A DNA stretch of 64,000 bases from JAFCUW01 sp049897565 (GCF_049897565.1 NZ_JAFCWM010000024.1:1-64000), one strand, 5' to 3'. Positions 1 to 7,482 are shown, counted from the stretch's first letter. Program-made: numbers and translations. The notes: generated by a model not told the origin, from the sequence alone.

Positions 1-45
1 TGCGACGCGTTCTTTCCACAGCGCTTCGCGTTCGATATTTGCCAT
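1..45 (-). CDS. IS66-family accessory protein (TnpA-like), N-terminal 15 codons only
   Basis: The ATG at bases 45-43 follows AAGGAG with good spacing and opens MANIEREALWKERVA, cut by the window edge. The pattern of a Trp followed by a basic residue and RVA near the N-terminus fits IS66 TnpA accessory proteins. Its position just inside the IS66-like terminal repeat supports this. Only 15 residues are visible, so the call rests mostly on context. Confidence 0.55.
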   Translation of the reverse strand, partial: MANIEREALWKERVA

Positions 46-119
46 TCCTATCTCCTTTTCAAAACCGGAGTATGGCTAGGTGGAATTGGCAATGGAAGGT
101 GGGTGGACTGGACGCTTAC
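1..119 (-). mobile_element. End of an IS66-family insertion sequence, running off the window
   Basis: Read on the minus strand, bases 119 to 111 are GTAAGCGTC, the typical start of IS66-family terminal inverted repeats, and the next bases (CAGTCCACCCACC) also fit the family. About 75 bases further in, a ribosome site (AAGGAG) precedes an ATG opening a reading frame like IS66 TnpA. The element therefore enters the window from the left and ends at base 119. IS66 elements usually make an 8-bp target duplication; the other end is outside the window, so this cannot be checked. The family assignment is from memory of the IR consensus. Confidence 0.75.
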
Positions 120-196
120 GGATCAGACCCCTGCTGCCGAGGTAGGTATCACACAGTTGAGGTGGCGCGTGTACTTCGTGCGAACGACTTGAGAGG

Positions 197-215
197 TTTA
201 ACCAAATAGGTTAAA
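197..215. promoter_or_regulatory. MqsA-type operator (perfect inverted repeat)
   Basis: TTTAACC (197-203) and GGTTAAA (209-215) form a perfect 7-bp inverted repeat with a 5-bp spacer, ending 7 bases before the mqsA start codon. The AACC/GGTT core matches the known E. coli MqsA palindrome (AACCT-spacer-AGGTT). Binding here would block the ribosome site or promoter, giving autorepression. The site is directly in front of the antitoxin rather than in front of a toxin gene. Confidence 0.75.
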
Positions 216-222
216 TTAAGAT

Positions 223-624
223 ATGAGATGTCCAAACTGTGGCGCCGCGCACTTAATTCATGACACGCGCGATGTAGCCTATTCTTACAAGGATGAGGCC
301 ACTGTGCTACCCCATGTTACCGGCGAATTCTGTCCTGCCTGCAATGAGTACATTCTCGACGCAGACGAGTCGCGACGTACTATGACTCTAATGTTGGCGT
401 TCAACAAGCAAGTCAATGCCTCGATAGGAGATCCGGAATTTATTGTCAGCGTCACAAAGAAGTTGAATCTCGATCAACGGGAAGCGGCCGAACTTTTTGG
501 CGGCGGTGTGAATGCATTTTCGCGGTATGAAACCGGAACAACGAAACCTCCTCTGGCATTGCTAAAGTTATTGAAATTTCTTGATCGTCACCCCGACCTC
601 CTCGCCGAAGTGAAAATGGCGTGA
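223..624 (+). CDS. mqsA: MqsA family antitoxin / transcriptional repressor, without a visible MqsR toxin
   Basis: The 133-residue protein has the same length class and layout as E. coli MqsA. Its N-terminal zinc-binding domain has Cys3, Cys6, Cys37 and Cys40. The C-terminal helix-turn-helix carries GGGVNAFSRYE, with Asn97 and Arg101 at the residues MqsA uses to read DNA. In the known system MqsA neutralises the MqsR mRNA interferase and represses the operon. Here the 103 bases between the IS66 end and the ATG are too short for mqsR (about 98 codons), and nothing like it follows: the next gene converges 4 bases downstream. It is an orphan antitoxin or a stand-alone regulator; the toxin was probably lost near the IS66 insertion. 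Confidence 0.9.
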   Translation: MRCPNCGAAHLIHDTRDVAYSYKDEATVLPHVTGEFCPACNEYILDADESRRTMTLMLAFNKQVNASIGDPEFIVSVTKKLNLDQREAAELFGGGVNAFSRYETGTTKPPLALLKLLKFLDRHPDLLAEVKMA

Positions 625-628
625 TCCG

Positions 629-1321
629 TTAGCTGGGTACTGCAACGCGCCGCTGGACTCGCTTCACCAGCAGCGACAGCGCAAAGCACAGCACGAAATA
701 CACGACGGCGACGAACAGGTACATCTCGACCAGCCGGCCGTCGCGCTGCGCAATCTTGCTGGCGGCGCCGACAAAGTCCGGGATCGACAGCACGTACACC
801 AGCGACACATCCTGGAACAGAATGATGGTCTGGGTCAGCAGCACCGGCAGCATGTTGCGCACCGCCTGCGGCAGCACGACCGATCCCATCACCTGCCCGT
901 ACGTCAGCCCCAGCGCCTCGCCCGCCAGCATCTGCCCTCGCGCCACCGACTGAAGGCCGCTGCGCATGATCTCGCAATAGTAGGCAGCCTCGAACATGAC
1001 GAAGGTGATCAGCGCGGAGGCGAATGCGCCCACCTTGACCGGCTGCGCGGCGTCAATCACCCACGCGGCAATATACGGCACCAGGAAGTAGAACCAGAAG
1101 ATGACGAGCACCAGCGGCACCGATCGCACCAGGTTGACATAGGTGGCGGCCGGCAACGATATGAGCCGGTTGCCGGACAAGCGCATCATCGCCAGCATGG
1201 TGCCCAGCACGATTCCGCCACACATGGCCAGCACCGTCAGCTTGAGGGTGAACACCATGCCGGTGCCGAACAGGTAGCCACGCGACCGGACAATGACGTC
1301 GACGTCGAAACCGGCGAACAT
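629..1321 (-). CDS. gltK: Glutamate/aspartate ABC transporter permease GltK
   Basis: This 230-residue inner-membrane permease of the HisMQ/GltK family closely follows E. coli GltK along its length. The segment TYVNLVRSVPL and the EAA loop (EALGLTYGQVMGSVVLPQA, about 135-153), which docks the ATPase, are both clear. It normally pairs with GltJ, the GltL ATPase and the GltI binding protein to import glutamate and aspartate. The start chosen is the ATG at 1321, matching the family N-terminus; longer readings run through the gltJ tail in another frame. gltJ is truncated, gltI is absent, and gltL, which normally follows gltK, is replaced by the convergent mqsA. The gene reads intact but probably cannot form a transporter alone. 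Confidence 0.88.
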   Translation of the reverse strand: MFAGFDVDVIVRSRGYLFGTGMVFTLKLTVLAMCGGIVLGTMLAMMRLSGNRLISLPAATYVNLVRSVPLVLVIFWFYFLVPYIAAWVIDAAQPVKVGAFASALITFVMFEAAYYCEIMRSGLQSVARGQMLAGEALGLTYGQVMGSVVLPQAVRNMLPVLLTQTIILFQDVSLVYVLSIPDFVGAASKIAQRDGRLVEMYLFVAVVYFVLCFALSLLVKRVQRRVAVPS

Positions 1322-1324
1322 GTC

Positions 1325-1596
1325 AGTGGACCTTGGACCTTGGCGGCGGCAACGGTGAAACCGGGCACCGCCACCCGCTTCTCCAGCAGTTGCATCAGGG
1401 AAGCGACAAGCATGTTGATGACCAGGCAGATGATCGTCGCCGCCGAAAACGCTTCGAACACCTGGAACGAGCACTGCTGGATGGCGCGCGCGCTCGCCGT
1501 CAGTTCGACCAGGCCGATGGTCAGCGCGACCGAACTGTTCTTGATTATGTTGAGAAACTCGCTCGTCAGCGGCGGCAAAATCAGACGCGGCGAACA
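1325..1596 (-). pseudogene. gltJ: gltJ remnant (C-terminal part of the glutamate ABC permease)
   Basis: The translated segment LILPPLTSEFLNIIKNSS and what follows, to about PGFTVAAAK, is a recognisable GltJ C-terminus of roughly 85 residues. The first two thirds of the gene are missing: beyond about 1596 the sequence becomes the intergenic terminator after the ferredoxin reductase gene. There is no start codon with a ribosome site. The frame also lacks its usual stop before gltK and runs on to 1237 inside it. A deletion joining the fpr 3' flank to gltJ codons explains this. Confidence 0.82.
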
Positions 1597-1642
1597 GTGC
1601 CCGAACCATTGCCGGAAGCGAAGTCATGGCAATCTCCAAACG

Positions 1643-1676
1643 AAAAAAGGCCGGCGCCCGATGCGCCGGTGCCTTT
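1643..1676 (-). terminator. Rho-independent terminator downstream of fpr
   Basis: Read on the minus strand, CCGGCGC and GCGCCGG pair around a short loop (ATCGG), with an outer AAAGG/CCTTT extension and a run of six T. It lies about 75 bases past the ferredoxin reductase stop codon and just before the deletion scar leading into gltJ. Confidence 0.75.
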
Positions 1677-1749
1677 AGTTTGGAGTTGGATGCGTGCGGT
1701 TTAGTTGCACGCTAAAGCTTGAGACAAGCTTCAGGTGCGGCGCCGTGCG

Positions 1750-2526
1750 TCACTTTTCGACGAAGGCCCGTTCGATCACGTAGTCGCCCGGCACGCCGAT
1801 GTGTGGCGAGGATTTGAAGCCGCGCTCATCGAGCAGTACGCAGATGTCTTTCAGCATCGCCGGACCGCCGCAGATCATCACGCGGTCGGTCGCCGGATCG
1901 AGCGGCGGCAGGCCGATGTCTTCGAACAGCTTGCCGCTTCGGATCAGGTCGGTCAGGCGGCCGCGGTTGACGTATGGCTCGCGAGTGACGGTCGGGTAGT
2001 AGATCAGTTTTGCGCGCACGTCCTCGCCGAAGAATTCGTTGGTCGGCAACTCGTCGGTGATCACGTCCTTGTAGGCCAGCTCGCTGACCTGGCGCACGCC
2101 GTGCAGCAGGATCACTTTTTCGAACCGCTCGTACGTTTCCGGATCCTTGATGATCGACAGAAACGGCGCCAGGCCGGTGCCGGTGCCGAACAGGTACAGG
2201 TTCTTGCCGGGCAGCAGGTCATGCAGGATCAGCGTGCCGGTCGGCTTGCGGCCTACCAGCAATTCGTCGCCGACGGCCAGGTGTTGCAGGCGCGAAGTCA
2301 GCGGACCGTTCGGCACCTTGATGCTGAAAAACTCCAGGTATTCGTCGTAGTTGGCGCTGGCGATGCTGTAGGCGCGCATCAGTGGCTTGCCGTCGACCTG
2401 CAGGCCGATCATGACGAAATGGCCGTTCTCGAAACGCAGGCTAGCGTCGCGCGTGGTGGTGAACGAAAACAGCGTCTCGTTCCAGTGGTGAACGCTGAGC
2501 ACGCGTTCTGTTGCAAAATTTGCCAT
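1750..2526 (-). CDS. fpr: Ferredoxin--NADP reductase (subclass II, bacterial type)
   Basis: The enzyme moves electrons between NADPH and ferredoxin or flavodoxin in the cytoplasm, supporting redox defence and reductive biosynthesis. The 258-residue length is standard. The N-terminal FAD barrel carries RAYSIAS (51-57), the FAD-binding RxYS signature. The NADP domain has GTGTGLAPF (114-122) and ICGGPAML near the C-terminus. The protein ends ERAFVEK, typical of the proteobacterial subclass with an aromatic residue near the terminus. The gene appears monocistronic, with its own terminator and a long AT-richer upstream region. Confidence 0.93.
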   Translation of the reverse strand: MANFATERVLSVHHWNETLFSFTTTRDASLRFENGHFVMIGLQVDGKPLMRAYSIASANYDEYLEFFSIKVPNGPLTSRLQHLAVGDELLVGRKPTGTLILHDLLPGKNLYLFGTGTGLAPFLSIIKDPETYERFEKVILLHGVRQVSELAYKDVITDELPTNEFFGEDVRAKLIYYPTVTREPYVNRGRLTDLIRSGKLFEDIGLPPLDPATDRVMICGGPAMLKDICVLLDERGFKSSPHIGVPGDYVIERAFVEK

Positions 2527-2760
2527 AGATAAGCCTTAAAAAAACGTCCGATTCCTCAATGTTACCTTGTCCGGCGAAATTGCACTTTCCGCGGGCCTAT
2601 TTTGAGGCAAACTACCGGCGCCGCCAACGTGACTGATCAGGCCGTACGCGATGCAGTCGCTGCGGTTTTGGGATCCTGCGCAAAGTGGGTCGCACTCATG
2701 GAATTTGTCGGTATCAGCCGAAGCCGCACAATTTAGATCGATCAACACACACCAACGTCT

Positions 2761-2839
2761 TCCCCGCGAAGGCGGGGACCCATTCTGAATATGCAGAATG
2801 GTGTCTTCCGCTCAGCAGGGGTCGCCGCCTTCGCGGGGA
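2761..2839. repeat. REP-like element: two inverted GC-rich arms around a small hairpin
   Basis: CCCCGCGAAGGCGG (2762-2775) and CCGCCTTCGCGGGG (2825-2838) are perfect inverted copies, extendable by one base outward. Between them lies another perfect hairpin, CCATTCTG (2780-2787) with CAGAATGG (2794-2801). The structure resembles the extragenic palindromes (REP/BIME) common between genes in this bacterial group. Confidence 0.65.
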
Positions 2840-2938
2840 CGACGGCTTTGCATATTGAAGTGTTTAAAACTTCAACTATTGCTGTCGGGGCAGCGCGTGT
2901 ACCACAGGCTGGACGCACACGGCGGCCGATGTTGTCCG

Positions 2939-2949
2939 TTGTCGGACAA
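2939..2949. promoter_or_regulatory. FadR/GntR-type operator upstream of the regulator
   Basis: TTGTCGGACAA is a perfect 5+1+5 palindrome about 72 bases before the regulator start codon. FadR-subfamily repressors of sugar-acid operons bind TTGT-N3-ACAA type sites. A related perfect palindrome sits at the promoter of the glucarate operon (6900-6912), so both are likely targets of the same protein, giving autoregulation here. Confidence 0.6.
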
Positions 2950-3021
2950 ACGATGTCGCAGTATAATTGGCAGCATCGGCAATAGCAACCGCATCGATAT
3001 CATCCTTCCCGCCTACACGCC

Positions 3022-3771
3022 ATGAATTCTGCTCCCCTTCCCTCAGCGCCGCCCAAGAAGCATCGCAACCTCGCCCAGGGCGTTGTCGCTTATATTGCCG
3101 ACAGCATCCGCGATGGCGCGCTCGAGCCGGGCGACAAGTTGCCGACCGAGTCGGAAATCATGCGCATCCTCGGCGTCAGCCGCACGGTGGTGCGCGAGGC
3201 GATCTCGCACATGCAGGCGGCTAACATGGTCGAAACGCGCCACGGCATCGGCACCTTCGTGCTGCAGCCGCAGCCGGCCAACACGCTCGGCATCGATCCG
3301 AACACCGTTGTCACCGTGCGGGACGTGCTGGCCCTGCTCGAGCTGCGCATCAGCCTCGAGACCGAGGCCGCCGGCCTGGCCGCGATCCGCCGCAGCGACG
3401 CTCAGCTGCAACAGCTGCGCCATGCGCTCGATTCGTTCCAGGCGTCGGTGCGCAGCGGCGCCGAGACTGTGCCGTCCGACCTGCAGTTCCACCTGCTGGT
3501 GGCGCAGGCCTCGGGCAACCGCTACTTCCACGATATCCTCAGCCACCTCGGCACCAATATCATCCCGCGCTCGCGCCTGAACTCGGCCAAGCTGGCAAAG
3601 GACGATCCGAAATTTTACATGGACCGGGTGATCAACGAGCACGAGGATATCTACAACGCGATCGCGCGCCAGGATCCCGAAGCGGCGCGCGCCGCAATCC
3701 GCACGCACCTGAGCAACAGCCGCGAACGACTGCGCCGCGCGCAGGAAATAATCGAAGGCGCCGGCGCTTGA
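3022..3771 (+). CDS. FadR/GntR family transcriptional regulator of the glucarate locus
   Basis: This 249-residue regulator has an N-terminal winged helix (about 14-82; PTESEIMRILGVSR then the recognition helix TVVREAISHM). An FCD ligand-binding domain (about 100-235) contains the DLQFHLLVAQASGN segment and later histidines typical of metal-assisted sugar-acid binding. The neighbouring sugar-acid genes suggest it represses them until glucarate, galactarate or a derivative binds; the effector is an inference. It converges on the glycerate kinase gene with 13 bases between stop codons. Two matching palindromes (2939-2949, 6900-6912) are likely operators. Confidence 0.85.
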   Translation: MNSAPLPSAPPKKHRNLAQGVVAYIADSIRDGALEPGDKLPTESEIMRILGVSRTVVREAISHMQAANMVETRHGIGTFVLQPQPANTLGIDPNTVVTVRDVLALLELRISLETEAAGLAAIRRSDAQLQQLRHALDSFQASVRSGAETVPSDLQFHLLVAQASGNRYFHDILSHLGTNIIPRSRLNSAKLAKDDPKFYMDRVINEHEDIYNAIARQDPEAARAAIRTHLSNSRERLRRAQEIIEGAGA

Positions 3772-3784
3772 AGCCGCCGAATCG

Positions 3785-5047
3785 TCAAGCGATGATGTAG
3801 ATCGCGCGGAAATCGTTGACGTTCGTGAGCGTCGGCCCGCTGATCACCGCGTCGCCAAGCGCGCCGAAAAAACCGTGGCCGTCGTTGTTGGCCAAACTCT
3901 CACGCGGCTTGATGCCCTGTTGCCACGCGCGTGCCAGCGAATCAGGCGCCAGGTAAGCGCCGGCGATTTCTTCCTGGCCGTCGACGCCGTCGGTGTCGCA
4001 AGCCATCGCGTGCACGCCGGCCAGGCCATTGAGCGTCACTCCCAGCGACAACAGGAATTCGACGTTGCGCCCACCGCGCCCATTTCCGCGCACCGTGACG
4101 GTGGTCTCGCCACCGGAGAGCAGGATGCATGGCGCCGCGAACGGCTGGCCGTGCGCCACCACCTGGCGCGCGATGCCGGCCATGACGATGCCGACGTCGC
4201 GCGCTTCGCCTTCGATGCTGTCGCCCAGAATATGCACCGGCACGCCGGCCGCCCGCGCCACGCCGGCCGCCGCCTCCAGCGCCATCTGCGGCGTGGCGAT
4301 CATGCGCGTTTCGCTGTTGGCCAGCCGCGCATCGCCCGGCTTGATGCTTTCGCCGCGGCCGCTCTCGAGCAGCGCGCGCACCGCGTCGGGCATCGCAATG
4401 CCGTGCCGCTGCAGGATCGCCAGCGCATCGGCGCAGGTGGTGGGATCGAACGTGGTCGGGCCGCTGGCGATGTCGGCCGGGTCGTCGCCAGGCACGTCGG
4501 AAATGAGCAAGGTCACCACCCTGGCCGGATGGCAGGCCGCGGCCAGCCGGCCGCCCTTGATGCTTGAGAGATGGCGCCGCACGCAGTTCATCTCGCCGAT
4601 GGTGGCGCCGCTTTTCAGCAGCGCCTTGTTGATGTCCTGCTTGACGGCCAGGTCGAGGCCATCGCCGGGCAGCACCAGCAGCGACGAGCCGCCGCCGGAA
4701 ATGAGGCAGATTACCAGGTCGTCGGCGGTTAAATCGCCGACCAGGCCGAGTATGCGCTTGGCGGCGGCGAGCCCCGCTTCGTCGGGCACCGGGTGCGACG
4801 CTTCGACGATCTCGATGCGCTCGCACGGCGCCGAATAGCCGTAGCGGGTGACGACCAGTCCGGACAGTTCGCCGGGCCAGTTCTGCTCGACCACGCGGGC
4901 CATTTCGGCCGACGCCTTGCCGGCGCCGATGACGAGCGTGCGTCCGCGCGGCGGCGGCGGCAGGTGCGGCGCCAGGCAGTGCGACGATTGCGCCGCTTCG
5001 ACAGCGGCATCGAACATCTGCCGCAACAGCTTGCGTGGTTCGCTCAT
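3785..5047 (-). CDS. Glycerate 2-kinase (class II, MOFRL domain)
   Basis: The protein phosphorylates D-glycerate, the end product of the tartronate semialdehyde route, with ATP, feeding glycolysis. It has 420 residues, normal for the GckA/TtuD family. GAGKAS (41-46) and SGGGSS (117-122) lie in the N-terminal domain; a C-terminal MOFRL domain (about 305-420) contains NGRGGRNVEF and CDTDGVDG. The start at 5047 follows TAAGGAG. It is the last gene of the minus-strand operon, 16 bases after garR. Some relatives are annotated hydroxypyruvate reductase (TtuD) by older convention; kinase is the better-supported activity. Confidence 0.88.
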   Translation of the reverse strand: MSEPRKLLRQMFDAAVEAAQSSHCLAPHLPPPPRGRTLVIGAGKASAEMARVVEQNWPGELSGLVVTRYGYSAPCERIEIVEASHPVPDEAGLAAAKRILGLVGDLTADDLVICLISGGGSSLLVLPGDGLDLAVKQDINKALLKSGATIGEMNCVRRHLSSIKGGRLAAACHPARVVTLLISDVPGDDPADIASGPTTFDPTTCADALAILQRHGIAMPDAVRALLESGRGESIKPGDARLANSETRMIATPQMALEAAAGVARAAGVPVHILGDSIEGEARDVGIVMAGIARQVVAHGQPFAAPCILLSGGETTVTVRGNGRGGRNVEFLLSLGVTLNGLAGVHAMACDTDGVDGQEEIAGAYLAPDSLARAWQQGIKPRESLANNDGHGFFGALGDAVISGPTLTNVNDFRAIYIIA

Positions 5048-5063
5048 GCGCGACTCCTTAGAA

Positions 5064-5960
5064 TTATTGAGGGACTGGCGCGCCGATTTCGTAATTGGCC
5101 ATGATCTCCAGCGCGCGCACCAATGCCGAATGATCCCACGCTTTGCCGCCGTGCGCAGCGCAGGCGTTGAAAAGCTCCTGCGCGGTGGCGGTGTTGGGCA
5201 GCGACAGGCCGACCTGGCGCGCACTGGTCAGCGCCAGGTTCAGGTCCTTCTGGTGCAGTTCGATCCGAAAGCCTGGATCGAAGGTGCGCTTGATCATGCG
5301 CTCGCCGTGCACCTCGAGGATGCGCGAGGCCGCAAAGCCGCCCATCAGGGCCTGGCGCACCTTGGCCGGATCGGCGCCCATGCGCGAGGCGAACAGCAGC
5401 GCCTCGCCGACCGCTTCGATGTTGAGCGCGACGATGATCTGGTTGGCCACCTTGGTGGTCTGGCCGTCGCCATTACCGCCGACCAGCGTGATGTTCTTGC
5501 CCATCAGTTCGAACAGCGGCTTGACGGTGGAGAACGCCGATTCCGGACCGCCTACCATGATGGTCAGGCTGGCCGCGCGCGCGACCACTTCGCCGCCCGA
5601 CACCGGCGCGTCGAGGTAGTCGCAGCCGAGCGCATTGATGCGCGCGGCGAATGCCTTGGTCTCGACCGGCGAGATCGAACTCATGTCGACGACCGTCTTG
5701 CCGGCCGACAGACCCTGCGCCACGCCGCCGCCGTCGAACAGTACCGACGCCACGTGCGGCGTGTCGGGCACCATGATGATGATGATGTCGGCCTGCTGCG
5801 CTACTTCCTTGCCGGACGCGCAGGCGACTGCGCCCTGCGCCGCGAGGTCGCTTGGTAACGGCTTGTGGTCGTGCGCGAACAGCTGGTGTCCGCCTTTGAG
5901 GATGTGGGTTGCCATCGGCAAGCCCATGATGCCAAGACCGATGAATCCGACTTTACTCAT
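5064..5960 (-). CDS. garR: 2-hydroxy-3-oxopropionate (tartronate semialdehyde) reductase
   Basis: This NAD(P)H-dependent enzyme of the 3-hydroxyisobutyrate dehydrogenase family reduces tartronate semialdehyde to D-glycerate. It has 298 residues. The Rossmann motif GLGIMG is at 8-13, the substrate-binding SGGEV at 121-125, and the catalytic Lys170 lies in GQTTKVANQ. The start at 5960 follows AAGGAG. It sits between the aldolase that makes its substrate and the glycerate kinase that uses its product. garR and glxR name near-identical enzymes; garR is chosen because of the aldolase and glucarate dehydratase remnants. Confidence 0.88.
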   Translation of the reverse strand: MSKVGFIGLGIMGLPMATHILKGGHQLFAHDHKPLPSDLAAQGAVACASGKEVAQQADIIIIMVPDTPHVASVLFDGGGVAQGLSAGKTVVDMSSISPVETKAFAARINALGCDYLDAPVSGGEVVARAASLTIMVGGPESAFSTVKPLFELMGKNITLVGGNGDGQTTKVANQIIVALNIEAVGEALLFASRMGADPAKVRQALMGGFAASRILEVHGERMIKRTFDPGFRIELHQKDLNLALTSARQVGLSLPNTATAQELFNACAAHGGKAWDHSALVRALEIMANYEIGAPVPQ

Positions 5961-5982
5961 GTTGTTTCTCCTTGTTGGTGTA

Positions 5983-6753
5983 TCAGGTAGCGGTCTTGAA
6001 CTTGGCGGCCAGCGCCTCGGCGCCGCGCGCGAGGATGCCGATGTCGCTGCCGACGGCGACAAACGTGCAGCCGATCTCGATGTAGCGGCGCGCCAGCGCT
6101 TCGTCGCCGACCAGGATGCCGGCAGCCTTGCCGCAGGCGAGGATGCGCGCCACCGCGTCTTCGATCGCGGCCACCACCTGGGGATGCATCGGATGGCCGA
6201 TGAAGCCCATCGACGCCGACAGGTCGCCCGGTCCGATGAAGATGCCGTCGACGCCGTTGACCGCGGCGATCGCTTCGATGTTGGCCAGCGCCTGCGGCGT
6301 TTCGACCTGCAGCAGCACGCACAGGTGTTCTTCACACCGGTTCGGGTAGTCCTTCACGCGGCCGTAATCGGACGCGCGCGCCGCCGCCGAGTAGCCGCGC
6401 ACGCCGCGCGGCGGATAGCGCGTCGCCGCGACGGCGTTGCGCGCTTCGTCGGCATCCTGGACGAACGGGATCAGCAAGGTCTGCACGCCGACGTCGAGGT
6501 AGCGCTTGATGGTGACGGTGTCGTTCCAGGGCGGGCGCACGATCGGATGCGCCATGCCTTGCGCGATCGCCTGCAGCTGCGAATGCACCATCGGCAGCTA
6601 GTTGGGCGAGTGCTCGGTGTCGAGCAGCCGCCAGTCGAAGCCGCAATTGGCCAGCACTTCGACGGTGATGTTGCTCGACAGGCCGGACCACAGCCCAAGC
6701 TGCAGCTGGCCGGCCGCGATGGCGCGCTTGAATTCATTGGTCGGCATGGTCAT
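5983..6753 (-). pseudogene. garL: HpcH/HpaI-family aldolase (GarL-like), interrupted by an in-frame amber codon
   Basis: Read through, this is a 256-residue class II aldolase equal in length to E. coli GarL, which splits 5-keto-4-deoxy-D-glucarate into pyruvate and tartronate semialdehyde. The pattern LLDTEHSPN, then stop, then LPMVHSQLQA aligns with GarL LDGEHAPND: the Asp codon is replaced by TAG at 6600-6598. Downstream the catalytic features continue in the same frame (RYPPRGVRG, GIFIGPGDLSASMG, FVAVGSDIG). The start at 6753 follows AAGGA. Either the gene is dead, or restart at the ATG at 6591 gives a 202-residue product lacking the first strands and the metal-site region, or the base is a sequencing error. 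Confidence 0.85.
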
Positions 6754-6796
6754 GGTCTGGTTTCCTTGAGCGGTGAGAGGAACACACTCGGAAGTG

Positions 6797-6898
6797 CTAG
6801 CGGTCGAAGCCGGGACGCTTGTTATCGAATTTCCAGCCGGGCAAGAAGAACTGCATCGCAACCGCGTCGTCGCGCACATCGAAGCCTGCGAAGTGATC
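6797..6898 (-). pseudogene. gudD: gudD remnant: last 33 codons of D-glucarate dehydratase
   Basis: A short open stretch reads VRDDAVAMQFFLPGWKFDNK-like sequence and ends in TAG at 6799-6797. It matches the conserved C-terminus of glucarate dehydratases (RDDA..MQ...PGW.FD.KRP). The rest of the gene, about 410 codons, is missing: immediately upstream lie the operator (6900-6912) and promoter (6920-6948). The enzyme would start the pathway by dehydrating D-glucarate. The junction looks like a clean deletion from the 5' leader into the gene's end, leaving the downstream genes under the original promoter. Confidence 0.75.
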
Positions 6899-6899
6899 A

Positions 6900-6912
6900 G
6901 TTGTCGTACAAC
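6900..6912. promoter_or_regulatory. Operator of the glucarate operon (FadR/GntR type)
   Basis: GTTGTCGTACAAC is a perfect inverted repeat (GTTGT, 3 bases, ACAAC). It starts 7 bases downstream of the -10 box at 6920-6925, overlapping the expected transcription start, where a repressor would block initiation. It shares the TTGT/ACAA half-sites with the palindrome at 2939-2949 before the regulator gene. Confidence 0.6.
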
Positions 6913-6919
6913 ATCAAGA

Positions 6920-6948
6920 AGTATAGTCAGGCCAACAATTTAGCGCAA
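6920..6948 (-). promoter_or_regulatory. Sigma-70-like promoter of the (former gudD) operon
   Basis: On the minus strand TTGCGC (6948-6943) and TATACT (6925-6920) are separated by exactly 17 bases. The -10 box matches consensus well, the -35 box only in its TTG. Transcription would start near 6914 and read into the gudD remnant, the broken aldolase, garR and the glycerate kinase gene. Confidence 0.55.
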
Positions 6949-7110
6949 CCACTGATTGGTACGGTTCGCACATAACTGTTATTGAGCTGGCCGCTAAACT
7001 GAAGCGACTCATTACGCTTGTGAATAATGCTTATGAAAACTTGAAATTGGCATTGGAGGTCTTGCGTACCCATACTGGATCTACGCCACCAAATTAATGA
7101 GGAACCGAAA

Positions 7111-7347
7111 ATGACGACAACTACCGCAAACCTTTCTGTCCACGGTCACTCACTGTTCGCTGCTGTTTCGACTTTCTTTACCGCCATGTTCGCCGCGCCG
7201 AAGGCCCGTGCCAAAGTCACGCTGGTGAAGCCGGTTGCCGCGACAGCTGCCAACACCGGCCAGAACCTCTGGAAACTCTACCGCATGAGCGCCGGCATGG
7301 ACTCGGTCAACCCGGAACTGTTCCGCGCCCTTGCCGCCAAGGGCTAA
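7111..7347 (+). CDS. Small protein of unknown function (78 residues)
   Basis: I do not recognise this protein. An AGGAA ribosome site precedes the ATG. It starts with a hydrophobic stretch (about 12-30, HSLFAAVSTFFTAMFAA) followed by basic residues (PKARAK), which could be a membrane anchor or amphipathic helix. The C-terminal half (NLWKLYRMSAGMDSVNPELF) looks helical and soluble. It stands alone between two decayed regions; codon use (GC at third positions) and the ribosome site make it credible. Confidence 0.6.
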   Translation: MTTTTANLSVHGHSLFAAVSTFFTAMFAAPKARAKVTLVKPVAATAANTGQNLWKLYRMSAGMDSVNPELFRALAAKG

Positions 7348-7482
7348 CCGTAGTCTATAACGGTTCGATGGCAGCGGCTGCGCGTCAGTTTCCCTTGCGC
7401 CGCTGCCCACCGTGATGACCAATCCCGCGTCGCCAGCACGGCAGCGACGGTGGCGATTGAACTTACTCGACCGATATCTTCC

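Larger units (their letters stand above)
2527..3021. other. Intergenic region between divergent fpr and the GntR regulator
   Basis: No convincing gene is visible in these 495 bases. Short open frames on both strands lack ribosome sites and resemble nothing I know. It contains a REP-like inverted-repeat element (2761-2839) and the GntR-type palindrome (2939-2949). The fpr and regulator promoters must lie here, but no strong -35/-10 pair is unambiguous. Confidence 0.6.

Noticed and set aside
2536..2748. A 70-codon minus-strand frame upstream of fpr.
   Set aside because: No ribosome site, no known similarity, and it covers the region needed for the fpr promoter. A plus-strand frame here is equally unconvincing.
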